From Amphibalanus amphitrite (taxonomy: Eukaryota; Arthropoda; Thecostraca; Balanomorpha; Balanidae), in contig NW_024882993.1 in the NCBI RefSeq assembly GCF_019059575.1, forward strand, positions 62,001 to 126,000: a DNA stretch of 64,000 nucleotides, written 5' to 3'. The notes below the pieces were generated by a model. The model was not told the DNA's origin and made no database searches. It saw nothing but the letters and a program-made list of their open reading frames with translations. Shown one piece after another: positions 12,519 to 23,860 of the stretch (its first letter is position 1; every line of letters begins with the position of its first letter). The position numbers and the translations under genes were made by a program.

Positions 12519-13215
12519 AGGCGTGCAGGGTATCGGAAAACCACCTGGTACTTCGCGAATTTTGCCGATAAAAATACGTTTCTTATGCCAACTTGTAGCC
12601 AAAAGACTACTGAATCTCAAACCAGTCGTATCCTTGCACTAAATGGCTTGGTTTAGACACGATAGGTCTGAAAAGAAAAGGTCCCATGTATTCTCTATGG
12701 GCGCCGCGAGGCCGTTGGCACCAGAGTTTCGGGAAGTGCCCTCGCCACAACCGCACGTGCAGATTTGGTCACGTGACCAAGCGCATTTGCCGCCACTGTA
12801 TTTATATACACTGTGGTCAAACCTACAATGTCCGATTGTTAAGTTAGATAAAATTCAAAAATGAATCAATTCTTTTCATTACAGAGATAATATTTTGCAT
12901 TACACAGACATTTTAAAGCTCCTCAATGCGAAAAACATAGGTTTGCTAAGCAGTAAAGTCCTGCAAATCGGCTTATGTTGGTGGGGCAAAACGCTTATTG
13001 GTGGGGCAAATTGGCAAGTTGGTGGGGCAGGCGCCCCACTAAGTGAATAGGAAGCTCCACCCCTGAAACGCGGTTGATGTCACATGATCTGGCTTGAATC
13101 AAAAGTTAATATGATAAATTTTAACTTTCTATCACAAGCGTGCTTTAAGCTATCACAAAAAAAAACTACGATGGTGGGCCCCGCCCCGCCCCTTTCCTCA
13201 GCCGGCGAGGGTTAA

Positions 13216-14067
13216 CTTGTCAGCCTTGAATTTTCGCAAATACCTAATTGTGATTTTTGACCAATGACCATAAAAATACCGTACCTATCATTAAACACGA
13301 CCAGAAGTGGCATGGTAAAATTTCTGACAAACGAAGCAAGATAAATATCGACTCAATCCTCAATCTCAAAACTTAAAAAAACTATGTGATCGAAAACTGT
13401 GTGAACGAAAACGAAGCATTTATATGTGTGTAGAACGGCTGCTGACTAGTTGGACAAGATTCCAAATTTCAATTTGGCTAGATGGTCATGAAATACTCGT
13501 CGGTATAAACTATAGGTATACACTTCGATTTGCCCTTGCATTACGTCTATCCCATGGCCTCGCTTTTCATTCTCGCTTTTTTTTGTCCGGGATGATGTCG
13601 CCGCTAAACGAGTTGTTTGTTTCCTTTTGTTGAGAATTTGAGTGCAAGCAGTCTTGACGATTGCAGATTATTGTAGGACTATGACATAATAGGTAGCGGA
13701 ATGGGGGAAGGAAGGGTGTGCACTGTGCAGGTGTTTGATTTAGATCATTAAGCATCATTTCCGCCATCATGCAGTGTCACATCTTCCCCTTCCCTTCACT
13801 GCGGCATCTCTGCGCCCCACACACGGGGTGAGACTAAATGCTTACTTCGAAATCTAAGCTGCTTTGCGGCATTGGCGGTTATGTGCGGCGTGTATGCCGC
13901 ATGATTAGTAAGCGGCGACCACTAAATTAAAAACTCAATAGCTTTGACCTGTTTTCAATGGATAACACTGTATACCAAAAATGTCCATCGCTCTCGTCAT
14001 AGGATATTTAGATTTAAATAACTAACTTATCTACATCATCGTTTTGAACCAAATTAATACTTTCAAC
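13216..14067. other. no gene recognised
   Basis: Mixed, mostly AT-rich sequence between two TTAA elements. No open frame with recognisable content and no repeat shared elsewhere in the window. Confidence 0.6.
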
Positions 14068-14514
14068 TTGACCCTCGCCCGTATTGGTGTTTTTCCAGCC
14101 GCGAACGGCGAACGTATAAGGTATAACCCCTTGCCGTTTCGCTCCTGATCAAGCGAGAGCTTCGCGGAAAAAACGAGCGTGTTGCCCGTGACGAGAGGAA
14201 GCCGATGATACCCAATTTTAAGGTCCTAGGTCATCGGTTGACCTTCCAGGTCAGGCCAATGACCCAAAAGGCGGAAAATTGGGACCTGTTAGAACGTCGT
14301 AGTGTGGCTGCTCAGGGGCGTAGGATCCTATACAGTTGGGGGGGCTTCAGCCCCCCCAACTGGCTGGTCAGCCCCCCCAACTTGCCAGTCAGCCCCCCCA
14401 ACATTTTAAAATATGGCTAAATCAAAGAAAGCTCAACTTGGCAAGGTTAAATGGTACTATTTTGGGGAGTAGAAAGCAGGCGTCACACTTCTTTTTGCAA
14501 CCAAGGAAAGACGC

Positions 14515-14650
14515 TGTAGATTAGGCTGTAGGTTGTAGGCTTTAGGTTTTAGGTGGTAGGTTTTAGGTTGCATGTAGGTTGCAGGTTTTTGGTTGTAGGT
14601 TGTATGTGAAGTTAGGCCAGGTTTGGTTAGGTTTGGTTTGGTTTGGTCCG
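14515..14650. repeat. degenerate (TTNTAGG)n minisatellite
   Basis: About 15 near-7-bp units such as TTGTAGG, TTTTAGG and TTGCAGG run across this stretch, followed by GGTTTGG units. They resemble a telomeric TTAGG string but are heptameric and degenerate, and lie inside a hAT-like element. Confidence 0.7.
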
Positions 14651-14875
14651 ATTAGAAAGCAGCTCTGGAGTCTGGGTACAGCGCCTCTCTGCTTTACGAC
14701 CACCCAATTTTGGCCTTAAGACTAACTGGGGGCCTTGAAAATGTGCATTGCAATGGAGGGAGTAAGTTTAATTTATAAAATGACTTTCGAGTCATAAGAA
14801 AGAAAATACTAGGAAAACAAAACCAGGAAGGTACACTACACACACATAAGAAATCAACTGTGGTTTTAGCAAGCC

Positions 14876-15095
14876 GGAGGCCGAAGGCCCTTTGCAGAGA
14901 TGAGGTCCTCTGCAGAGAGGCCCCCCTGTAAAGACTAGAGAGGAGGCCCTCTGAAGAAAGGATGCCCTCTGAAAGGGATAGACCCTCAGTAGAGAGAAGT
15001 CCTCTGTAGAGAGGAGGCCTTCTGTAGTTGAGAGACCCTGTAAAAAGAGGAGGCACACAGTACAGCGGTGGTCCTCTGTAGAGAGGAGGCCCCTC
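14876..15095. repeat. GAGGAGGCCCTCTGTAGA minisatellite
   Basis: Degenerate units of about 20-35 bp based on GAGAGGAGGCCCTCTGTAGA. A short block recurs at 15855-15900. It is closely related to the minisatellite in the element at 8222-9063, which has similar CAGGGGCG ends. Confidence 0.75.
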
Positions 15096-15129
15096 TTTTT
15101 TTCGCAAATTGTTGTACGCACAGGTCAAT

Positions 15130-15530
15130 ACGAGATCGTGACTGTAATTACACCAACCGTGTCAAATTGAATCGGAATTCATATGTGTACTGTGGAGTGT
15201 AGGAACTCCGGCTTGTACTACCATGCTAAAAGAGTTGTAAAATGTGTGATTTGGAGCTTTGTTTTGACAAATGCTCTTGCAAATTTTCTCGGCGCTCCGT
15301 GCCTCCGATTCTTACACCAATCAATAAGAAAGGTCGTGACTGTAATAACACCAACAATGTCAAATTGAATCAAAATTCATATGTGTACTGTTAAGGAACT
15401 CCGGCTTGTACTAGTATGCTAAAAGGGTCATAAAATTTGTGTTTGAGCTATGTTTTGACAAAAAAAAAAGATTTGCAAATTTTCGCCGCGCTTCGCGCCG
15501 CTGATTCATAAACATAAGAGAGATCGCTAC
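15130..15530. repeat. two tandem copies of a ~200-bp unit
   Basis: CGTGACTGTAAT, ACACCAAC, TGTCAAATTGAATC, ATTCATATGTGTACTGT and GAACTCCGGCTTGTACTA recur in the same order at about 15135 and 15335. The two copies have diverged moderately. No function is visible. Confidence 0.75.
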
Positions 15531-16386
15531 TGTATGCTTCTAATGCATTAGGCTAAAAGTGCGGTAACAATATCAACTTCTGGGTTTTTAAGTCGGTCGA
15601 TACGTCCCCCCCCCCCCCCCAGTGAGAAATCCGTGGCGACGCACTTGCATAGGTGAATTTAACTAAACCTACTAAGCCGAGTGACTTATAACGTTAAAGC
15701 TTCATCTTAGAAACGACGAAGACAAAATGTCTTTTGATCTCGACATACTCGCTCCCCCTCCCCCGGTCGTCAGAATTCATCCATCAGACCCGGCATGTCG
15801 GCCGACCTGTAACCTCCCCCCCACCACAAAAAAAAACGTTCGCCTAGATGCTCCCTTGCCCTCTGTAGAGAGGAGGCCCCCTGTAGAGAGTAGGTCTCCC
15901 GGGATCCTCCGCCCCCCCCCCCCCCCTGGCCAAATCCTAGGTACGTGCCTGCAATTGTTTCTTGCATTTTGTTGGGAGTATTCGTGTAGCTACACGACCT
16001 ACAACTTTAAAAATAAAATTATGCTTCCAATGATATGCAGAATGCGGGGGTTTTGCGAAATACTACAACAGAAATTGTTCTGTGACGGTCCTGCAGCTTT
16101 ACAGATCACGATCGCCTACTTTGTCGATACCGCTATCGTGGCCCTAAAAGTAGTCGAGGTGATCCCTGAAACAGCCAAAAGGAAGCCATTAAACAGTCTA
16201 CAATCTTTAGGTACACAAAAACTTGACTCTTCCGAAATGAAGCATGGGTGATTGGTGAAAAATGAGTACCTACCTAGATTTAAGGAAAGTGAGGGTCCCT
16301 CTAAGGAGCCCGTTAAACAGTATGCCAAACTAGGGGATAGGAATCTAAATACTGAATCAATCAATAAATGGAATCTCTCATCAGCG

Positions 16387-17553
16387 TTAACCCGCGCCCC
16401 ATTGGGGTCTGCCGAGCAACGCGCCCTGCTGGGGGGGAGGGCAAATTGGCCCCTTCTCCCCTAAGATCTCGAGAACCACGCAACCTAGCGACAAGCAGTA
16501 AACGGCTTTGGATAGCCCCAACAGGGAACTACCTTGTGACCAAATTTCGTTGACCTAGGTCAAACCGATGACGTCACAGGTCAGGTCAAATGTCGAATTT
16601 TCACCGTTTGCAGGCATTTCAAGAAATGCGTTGTGAAATCGAGTAAAGTGCATTTCATTGCAAGTCATCGATGGGGTATTGTTTGTCAAACACATATTTT
16701 GCTATTTAATGTCACTGATACCAGGTCAGGTCACAGAGGTCAGGTCACTGAGGATCAAAATATGAAAATACCCTGTGATGCATCTTTTATGGTCCATTTT
16801 ACATGACAAATGCGATTATGTGGGTCAGGCAGCCTTTGGGGCCAGTTTAGGTCATGTTCTGGTGAAGGTCAGGTCAAGATCACGTCAAATAAGGTCCAAT
16901 GTCAAACTTGATATTTTTGCATAAAATGGGTATTGATTCGATGCAGCTCGTCACGGGGAGTCTAATGGTGGTCTTTGTTTTGCGCTAGGTGGTCTAGAAT
17001 GGCTAAAAATTGAGTTCAAAAATGCGACGTCATCAATTTTGAACAGTTTTTCCGCTATAATTTGGCCAAAAAAGAGGTATCGATCTTAAATTGGTATGTA
17101 GATAGAAGAGCGCAGGGAATATCACATATATTCCGGTTAGTTCGAAAGTCAAAAAACTTTTGGGATTTTTTTGCGTTTTCTAAAAAAATAAACTTTTTGA
17201 ATTTTGGGGGTCTAAATCCCACAATTTTTAAAATCCGAGATAGCAGTTTTGTAGCGCAGTCTTTTCTCTACATGACCATATAAAGAACTCTGAAATTGCT
17301 TAGTTACTGTAGCTTTTGTGAGCGTTTCAAGATTTCATGTTTTTTGCTTATTTTTGCTCGAACATGACCTCAGTTTGACCTCAATAACTCCTGACCTAAG
17401 GTGACCTAAGACTTGAAATTTTGTGTGAAGGTGTCAAATTGATGCCCGGTAAGGTACTAAACATTTGGCGGCGCTGCGCGCCGCCGTTTTCTTGCTATTC
17501 AGGAAAAACCACAGGGAGGGGGGCAAATTGACCCCCCAGCTGGGCGAGATTAA
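16387..17553 (+). mobile_element. TTAA element family C, copy C1
   Basis: TTAACCCGCGCCCCATTGGGG opens it, read here as TTAACCCGCGCCCCATTGGG, and AGCTGGGCGAGATTAA closes it (17538-17553), with TTAA at both ends. It aligns end to end with C2 (50509-51695): AAGATCTCGAGAACCACGCA, CCGATGACGTCACAGGTCAG, GGGTCAGGCAGCCTTTGGGG, GGCGGCGCTGCGCGCCGCCG. It is non-coding. It sits inside the hAT-like element at 14313. Confidence 0.88.
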
Positions 17554-18408
17554 GTCATATCACTCAAGTCATAGACCCGCTTTTCACCACCACGGTCCAC
17601 GCTCCCCCCGGTCATTGGTCAACACCTTTTCCACTGCTGGTTTTTCCCTCCCCCCCCCCCCGGTCAGCACCTTTCGTCGCCGCCCCCACCGGCGTCCGTG
17701 GCTCAGCCCCCCCAACCTATTTTGCGATCCTACACCCCTGTGGCTGCTATGGGGTTTTCCGGGGTGCTGATCACGAATATCATGCTAGTTTTGATGATGA
17801 TGTCTTCATTCATTTAGGCCAGGTCGGGTCAGGTCAGGTCAGGTCAACCAGTAGAGGTCCTGCCGGGTATTTGTAGTAGGTGTCAACCGCCTCTGACAGC
17901 CTCGTAACATGTTACGAAGGCACCAAAACTACTTTGTAAACGTTCATGTGGTTGCTAAATTCGAATTCAGCTCGAAAAACTGGCCTAGAAACATGTCAAA
18001 CTCGAAAAAGTGAACCGAGTTCACCAAAGGTCAATGACCTGACCTGACCTTCAGGTGACTTTGACACCCACCCTAATGCATGGGGGCAACATCATATCAC
18101 ATGTTTGAACGCTTGAAACGGCCTTGCTTGAAACCACGAAAAGACTGCAAACCAAGCTGCAAACGCGCTGCTAATGCGAGCCGACATACGCTGAATCGCG
18201 GTTCCGGCCAAACATGGTCTCGAAAAGTAGGTCACAGGTCAAAGGTTATTTGCGTCAGGGTCATGAAATTTTCAGGGTAGGTGTAAAATTGATCAACGCG
18301 AGGATACTAAACGTTACGTCGTGATCGGCCGCTTTTTACGCGAGTTATTCGCGAAAAACCGAGGGGAGTCCGTTCGACCCCCCCCCCCCCCTAAAGGGCG
18401 AGGGTTAA

Positions 18409-19499
18409 CTCACAGTCCGAGCTCCGAACAAGTTCGGTCTTGTTTGTGAATTTGTCGGAGCATCACCTATTGTTAACGCCAGACCCCTTGAGACCCTAAT
18501 TTTTCGCGATTACTTTTAAATGCGTGAAGGAATTTCAACCAAGCTCAGGACATGGCCGTTTCAAGACAGGCCGAAACTTTTACAATTTAGATATTTTATC
18601 GCCATTTCAATATTTCAGGCACTTGTCATTGACTCGTAATGTTAACTGTTTTTCCATCCTGGATAGAGGCTTTCTACGTCATATGACATTAGGCTCCGCC
18701 CACGACTGCGGCATTGACCCGTGCCCATCAGCGACCTCTGTACAAACGACACCCCTGCCATCTGTGAAGGACTATGAATTTCGCTGACGCTTCACGTGCT
18801 ATGAGTCAATTGCAGCAGACGGTCAAGTAAATGTTAGGCTCTTGTTGACTCTTGTATATAGGACCAAGAGGACCATCACTCCTCAACCTACTACTCAGTC
18901 GTGCTTCGAACAAACGTTAACGATTCCTAACAAATACGATTTTCGATGTAGGGTATCTGTTTGAAATACGAGCGAGCCGTATGATGTGAAGCTCAGGCAA
19001 TTAACTATTATTGCGTTGTTCGATGGTTGCATAGCGATGTACAAATCGGTAGCTACTTGGTGACATCCGACATCCCATTATCGCATTATCTGCAACGCCA
19101 TAGGCTTTAAATACAGGTGAATATTTCCTAACCTTATGTCAGTTATATGCCATCTGCCCGTCATATGCAGCTTATATAAATAAATTAAAAAAATATCAGC
19201 GAACATATCAGCATTGTAGAAGCAATGCGCATTGAGCATTTATGACTCCTTAGTCATCATGTCGCTCTCTGGGCAGGGCATATTTTAACATACTGACTGC
19301 GTCCCATTTTGGGACGCAGCCCCCTGCCTTTGGGACGTAGCCCTCGCGAAATTTGGACCACTGCGTCCCACACTGAAATGCCACGGTTTCAGCCGAAAAG
19401 TGCGAGCAAAAATAAGTAACATGCCTCGGTCTTTTACTGTGTAAAAGATGTTGGCTTTCCGATTGCTTTGTGCCCTGATTTACTATGTACCTAAGCACA
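18409..19499. other. no gene recognised
   Basis: About 1.1 kb of unassigned sequence. GTATATAGG at about 18853 followed by CTCAGTCGT at about 18893 resembles a TATA/initiator pair, but spacing (about 40 bp) is long and no exon follows. 19265-19375 has GGGACGCAG/CTGCGTCCC motifs with a related inverted copy at about 24790. Confidence 0.5.
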
Positions 19500-20905
19500 T
19501 ACATGCCCTCTCCAGTCCTTGTGCCCTGCCCTACCCTTGGTCATACACCTTATTATGTTCTTCCCTACTATACCCCTAGGATATGTGCCCTGTCCTTAGG
19601 TCTTGTACCTTGCCCTGCCCTTTCTTCAGGCCCTGTGCCCTGCTCTGCATTCAGGCCCTGTGCCCCGCTCTGCCCTGCCCTCAAACACGATACTTTATAT
19701 ATTCTGCCTGGAAATTTGATGCACTGCCTTCCCGTCTTTTGGCCCCGTGCCCTGCCCTACCCTAGTTTGGGGCCCCTGCCCTTCTCTGCCTTCAAGCCGT
19801 GTGACACGTCCTGCCATCAGACCCCGTGCCGCTGCCTTGTCTTCAGGTACTGTGCCCTGCCCTGCCATCAGGCCTTGTGCCTTCCCATGTCCTCATGCCC
19901 CGGCCCCGCGCCCATCTTCGAGCCTAATGCCTTGCCCTGCCTCAGGCCCTGTCCTGTCATGTTCTGCTTCCAGGCCTCATGTGCATTGCCCTGCCTGCCC
20001 TTAGACCCTGTGCCCTATTCTGCCATTAAGCCTTATGCGTTGTATCGCCCTCAGGCCCGTGCCCTGCCTCGCCCTAAGTTGCTGTGCTCTGCCCTGTCGT
20101 CAGGCCTTGTGCCGTCCCATGCCATCAGACCCTGTGTCCTACTCTGCCCTCAAGCCCTGTATTCTGCATTGTCCTAAGGTCTCGTGTCCCATGCCCGCTC
20201 TCAGGCGCTGTGCCCTGCCCTGTCATCAGGCCCTGTGGTGTCTCCCGCCCTCAGGTCCCGTGCCGTTTCCCGTCCTCATGCCCCGTGCCCTTACCTGTCC
20301 TCAGAACCCGTGCTTTGTTCTGCCTTCATGCCCTGAGCCTTGCCCTGCCCTCAGGCCCCATACCCTGGCCCTGTTTCACCGGTGGTAGCAGCACGCTGCT
20401 ATTACACGTGTCAAATTGGGTTTCCATGGAGACATCAACAGGTCCATTGCTCAAACACTACCACAAGTATGACGTCAGCTCGCGGAATTTGATAGCAGCG
20501 TCCGTAAAACACCGCCCACGTCTTGTCATACCTTCGGGGCCCGAAGGTATGACAAGACGTGGGCGGTGTTTCGGGCCTTGTGCCATACCTGTGTCTTATG
20601 TCTTGCTCTACCTTTAGGTACTATTTCTTGCCGTGCTCTAAGATCCTGCGTGTTGCCCTGCCATCAGGTGTGTTGATCATCAGGTGTTCTAAGGCCCTGT
20701 GTCTTGCACTACTCTCCGGCCTTGTGTAATGATAGCCTCAGACCCGCGCCTTGCCTTGCCCTCGGACCCTGCATCCTACCCAGCCCTCAAGGTATCCGTC
20801 TTATCTTAGCTTCATGGCCTGTGCCTGCCCTGTCCTTAGGGCTCAGACTCTGTGTCCTGCCCTTCCCTAAAGTCCTGTTTAGAGATGTCAAGTTGGAGCC
20901 CGCAG
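19500..20905. repeat. CTGCCCTCAGGCCCTGTGC minisatellite
   Basis: Degenerate 30-36-bp units built on CTGCCCTCAGGCCCTGTGC run from 19500 to about 20370 and from 20570 to about 20900. Open frames here (up to 230 codons) encode only cysteine/proline/leucine repeats and change frame freely, so they are artefacts of the repeat. A foldback insertion interrupts the array at about 20372-20571. Confidence 0.9.
20507..20571. other. perfect 32-bp-arm hairpin
   Basis: AAACACCGCCCACGTCTTG (20507) is matched base for base by CAAGACGTGGGCGGTGTTT ending at 20571. The arms meet at TTCGGGGCCCGAA, leaving one unpaired base. Such a perfect inverted repeat inside a degenerate minisatellite suggests a young foldback insertion or recent conversion. 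Confidence 0.95.
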
Positions 20906-21189
20906 GCCCGGAGCCTGGCCCAAAATCCGGCCCTACAGGGCTTTTGCATGCACAGTGGATTGTATCATTGTTTTGAGGTACAGTCGTGTACAGTCTGTCT
21001 TAAAAGTACCGCGCAAAGTGACGGTGGATCCATCATGCCTGACCGAGGAAGGGCCTACTAAATTTGAGTCACCGAAGCAATTCACATCCTCGTCCATTGC
21101 CTAGGTCAATTGGTTCGGTGACTTTCAAATTATAGCAGGTCCTACATCAGTCAGGCTTGATGGATCCACCGTCACTTTGCGCGGTACTT

Positions 21190-22137
21190 TTAACCCTCGC
21201 CCATGTAGGGGGGGGGGTTGGTGCAACCCCCCCCCCCTGAGGTTTTTCGGAAATAGTGCAAAAACGGCGGCGCGCAGCGCCGCCAAATTTTGGGTACCTT
21301 ATGGGGCAAACCTTGCGCATCTTTTGATAAAAAAAATTTGACCGGGTCATGTCAGGTCACGGAGTTATGACGTCACAAAGGGAACAGCCTCCGGCCGGAT
21401 TTTCACAAACTGAGTGCCAACGCCCGAGGTTTCCTGCCGGTGGTACGGACATCGGTTGATGGATCGTGATGAAACTTCCCATGCATGTTGGGGCAAGTAT
21501 TGGCTATCATATGGTATAAGAAACTTGACCGGGTCAGGTCAGGTCACGGAGCTATGACGTCACAAGAGGAACAGCGTCCGGTACTATTTTTGAAAAGCGC
21601 CCGAACCACTATTTTGCTAATTCGTGTCACCTCAATGGGAATATGCAGCAATATTAGCTTCTATAGGGAGCAAATGGACATCCCAAATCCAAAAATACAA
21701 TCAGATTTCAAAAATTTAAATTTTGATTTTTCGAATTTCTGCCGCCGACTGTGACCTTGCCGACTTCCGGCGCTCCCAACGCGCCATTTTTAGAGCTAGG
21801 GAAACGAAATACATACCAAACGATAGAGAATTGATCAAGGAACACGATAGTGAAGGTTTCAAGTCGATATCTCCCACCGTTTTGCCGCAATCGCCGCGGA
21901 AAATTTGAAAAAGTCTATTTTTCCGAAAATTTGACCTTTGACCGGTCAAAAGTAGGTCAAATGTTGACCTAGGACCAAAAAATATACCACCAATCGCGAG
22001 ATCTCGGCGAGAGCAATCCGTTGGTCTTTTCCGCTAAGCTCTACGACGCTCCGTTTTCAAACGCCAAGGGGGGGGTCGCACCAACCCCCCCCTGCATGGG
22101 CGAAGGTGGCAGATCGCCGTTTACGGGCGAGGGTTAA
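21190..22137. mobile_element. TTAA element family D, copy D1
   Basis: TTAACCCTCGCCCATGTAGG at 21190 and TTTACGGGCGAGGGTTAA ending at 22137. It aligns along its length with D2 (35205-36154), differing by scattered substitutions. Inverted-repeat text of the surrounding foldback stops at TTAA on one side and resumes after TTAA on the other, which proves insertion at a TTAA site. Short frames in it are not conserved as coding. Confidence 0.92.
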
Positions 22138-22710
22138 GACAGACTGTACAGGTTGATGGTCCGCCACTCTTTATCCACCGGGTTCCTATGGCTCAGCATT
22201 GGCAGCAGCCGCCTGGTACCGGTAGGCTGTGCCGCATGACCCGAGAGTGAAGCGGCACAGCCTACCCACACTGTATGACACCGGCTCGGGTCGCCTGGTA
22301 GAGCGATTTGACCGGACGCTGCGTTACACCGGCGGGGGGAGGGGGAGGGGTAAGGGTCGGGCCTGTCTATTTGGCTCGGCTCGGTGGATGAGGCGGGCTG
22401 GAGTGTGGTGTGGGGCGGGGGTGATGTGGGGAGGGAGAGAGCGGACCTGGGGCTGGGTGTGTGTGTGGTCACTTGTCGCATAGAACCGATCGTAATCCAC
22501 CCTCCAAAAATTCGCTTTAGAGATATTCACAAAACCCAGGGGGTTCAAACACCCATCTCCCAAGTGGAGTGCGAAAGGACAGGTAAGGGTCCATACGGTC
22601 TCCTCATGAATTGCAGCAAAAAAAGAAAACAGACCTGTCACCAAATAATCTTTCTGAAAAGTGGACTAAAAGCATAGCCTCGAACACAGAAATAAACATC
22701 CAGCACGTGA

Positions 22711-22781
22711 AGCGTCTCGAACCGGGCCTCTCACTACCGGTCAGTTTGACGGTCTAGCACTCCTACGCTGAGCTACACCGG
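22711..22781 (-). repeat. tRNA-derived SINE head (minus strand)
   Basis: On the minus strand it shows a box A (TAGCTCAGCGTAGGAG, 22761-22776) and a box B (GGTTCGAGAC, 22713-22722), separated as in a tRNA. ACCGGTAGTGAGAG, just before box B, is shared with the head at 48681-48694. The acceptor stem is not convincing, so a SINE head or tRNA relic is likelier than a functional tRNA gene. Confidence 0.55.
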
Positions 22782-23631
22782 ATGGTGTCCACGGTAGGGG
22801 CAGTCTGGCCGGGCGGGCGGCGGGGCCGGAAGGTCGGCAGCAAAGTCAATGAATGTTTTTGTGGTCCCGGGTGCCGGTCGCTCTAGCTTGGTGGAATGAT
22901 GATGGATCATTGGAGAAACTATCAACGTGGAGTCCCGGTTCGAGCCTCATCGGGGCTCCAGCTACTTTTCCGAGTTAGGATCTGGTTCGATTTTAGTGGT
23001 TGCGAGCCATTTATAGGGTTTTATATCTACATGTCGATTGTCGATTGATTGATTGATTCATTCATTCGTTCATTTAATACATGTCGACATTTAACATACG
23101 AATTGACATCCAGGATCAATCCGATCAATCTACCATTTTCATAAGCGCATTGCCTAAATATCATGCATATATGTGGCACAAGACCTATGGTTGCCTCGAT
23201 ACCGTGCCAAATCACGTTTTGCACAATGCACAAGTAAATTATATTCGCTGGGTCTTCCGTGCATTTTGCTTAGCAAAAACAGGAATGCAATTGCTAAGCG
23301 ACGCAAAATGTGCAATGCAGCAAGTGACCACACACACCCGCCCAGTCCCCATGGTCCACCAACACGCCCCACACCACTCGCCAGCCCACGCCAACCACCG
23401 AGACGAGCCCCTCCCCCCGCGCTGGTCTGACGCGACAGCTGGTCTACAAATCGCTCCACCCGGCGACCTGAGCCGATGTCAAACGGCGTGGGTAGACTGT
23501 GCCGCTTCACTCTCGGGTCATGCGGCACAGCCTACCGGTACCAGGCGGCTGCTGCCAATGCTGAGCCATAGGAACCCGGTGGATAAAGAGTAGGAGACCA
23601 TCAACCTGTACACGACTGTACCTCATCGAAA

Positions 23632-23860
23632 CGCATCGACTGATATGCGACATGATCTATCTTGGTCACGAAATGACCTTAATGTGAGGTCAAGTTCTGA
23701 CCTTGACATTTCGAGGTAAAAATGAGAGAAGAACGATCGTGCAAACGAAAATTCTCTACCTTTTTTAGTTCAAAAGCTTTTCATGAAACCTATATTGACA
23801 AAAATTGTAATTTTACCCGTTTTTGGCTATGGAGCCTTAACCGTTGATCTGAACTCAATT
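23632..23860 (+). mobile_element. fragment of TTAA family F
   Basis: CGACTGATATGCGACATGA, GAGGTCAAGTT and GGCTATGGAGCCTTAACCGTTGA follow the order of the middle of the family F copy at 43912-44930. Both termini are missing. Confidence 0.6.

Larger units (their letters stand above)
10839..13065. mobile_element. hAT-like element, 2.2 kb, 8-bp TSD AAACGCGG
   Basis: Ends are CATGGGTGGAGCTTTTCC at 10839 and GGAAGCTCCACCCCTG ending at 13065, an imperfect terminal inverted repeat. AAACGCGG flanks it exactly on both sides (10831-10838 and 13066-13073) and occurs once at the matching place in intact family A copies. GGTGGGGCAAAA-type text occurs near both ends. No transposase frame survives. A smaller MITE and a second family A copy lie inside. 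Confidence 0.88.
10545..13215. mobile_element. TTAA element family A, copy A1, 5'-truncated and split
   Basis: Right end is GCCGGCGAGGGTTAA at 13201-13215. 10580-10838 plus 13066-13215 align with the right half of the complete family A copies (32372-33415; 42776-43813): CCGAGATA, TCATTTCCCTGTGACA-like text, ATGACGTCATAGGTCAGTGACC and CATGATCTGGCTTGAATCAAA. The left half is missing. The copy is interrupted by the hAT-like element at 10839-13065. Nothing is coded. Confidence 0.75.
14313..17740. mobile_element. hAT-like element, 3.4 kb, 8-bp TSD TGGCTGCT
   Basis: CAGGGGCGTAGGATCC opens it and GCGATCCTACACCCCTG closes it. TGGCTGCT is duplicated exactly at 14305-14312 and 17741-17748. It contains two minisatellites, a 200-bp tandem duplication and TTAA element C1. 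Open frames inside (for example 15727-16251) are proline-rich or low complexity, and I see no hAT transposase domain, so it looks non-autonomous. Confidence 0.88.
14068..18408 (+). mobile_element. TTAA element family B, copy B1, split by a hAT-like element
   Basis: Left end is TTGACCCTCGCCCGTATTGG at 14068 (first A of TTAA mutated to G). Right end is AAAGGGCGAGGGTTAA finishing at 18408. Removing the 3,428-bp insert plus one 8-bp duplication leaves 905 bp, the same as intact copy B3 (41736-42640). Shared internal text includes CCGATGATACCCAATTTTAA, GGTGCTGATCACGAATATC, GTAACATGTTACGAAGGCA and CCAAACATGGTCTCG. It is non-coding and rich in GGTCA repeats. Confidence 0.88.
20976..23631. mobile_element. 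compound foldback element
   Basis: GAGGTACAGTCGTGTACAG near 20976 is inverted as CTGTACACGACTGTACCTC near 23613. Inside are two further inverted-repeat pairs. The first is about 21001-21045 with 21150-21192, continuing across the inserted D1 element to about 22150. The second is about 22145-22485 with 23300-23610. The second pair itself contains near-perfect hairpins (GTAGGCTGTGCCGC / GCGGCACAGCCTAC) at 22223-22266 and about 23490-23533. No target duplication was identified, so outer bounds are approximate. Confidence 0.7.

Noticed and set aside
14515-14650. Interstitial telomere (TTAGG)n
   Set aside because: Units are degenerate heptamers, the tract lies inside a hAT-like element and TTAGG is not the repeat period.
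15727-16251. 174-codon frame as a hAT transposase
   Set aside because: N-terminal half is proline-rich minisatellite translation and the rest shows no BED, RNase H-like or hATC motif.
18853-18905. TATA plus initiator promoter
   Set aside because: Spacing of about 40 bp is too long and no exon or open frame follows.
19485-20617. Cys/Pro/Leu-rich frames up to 230 codons
   Set aside because: Pure translation of the CTGCCCTCAGGCCCTGTGC minisatellite; several frames are open at once.
22862-22975. Second tRNA-like segment with GGTTCGAGCCTC box B
   Set aside because: Box A is weak and acceptor pairing fails; the local TGGAG/CTCCA hairpin alone is insufficient.
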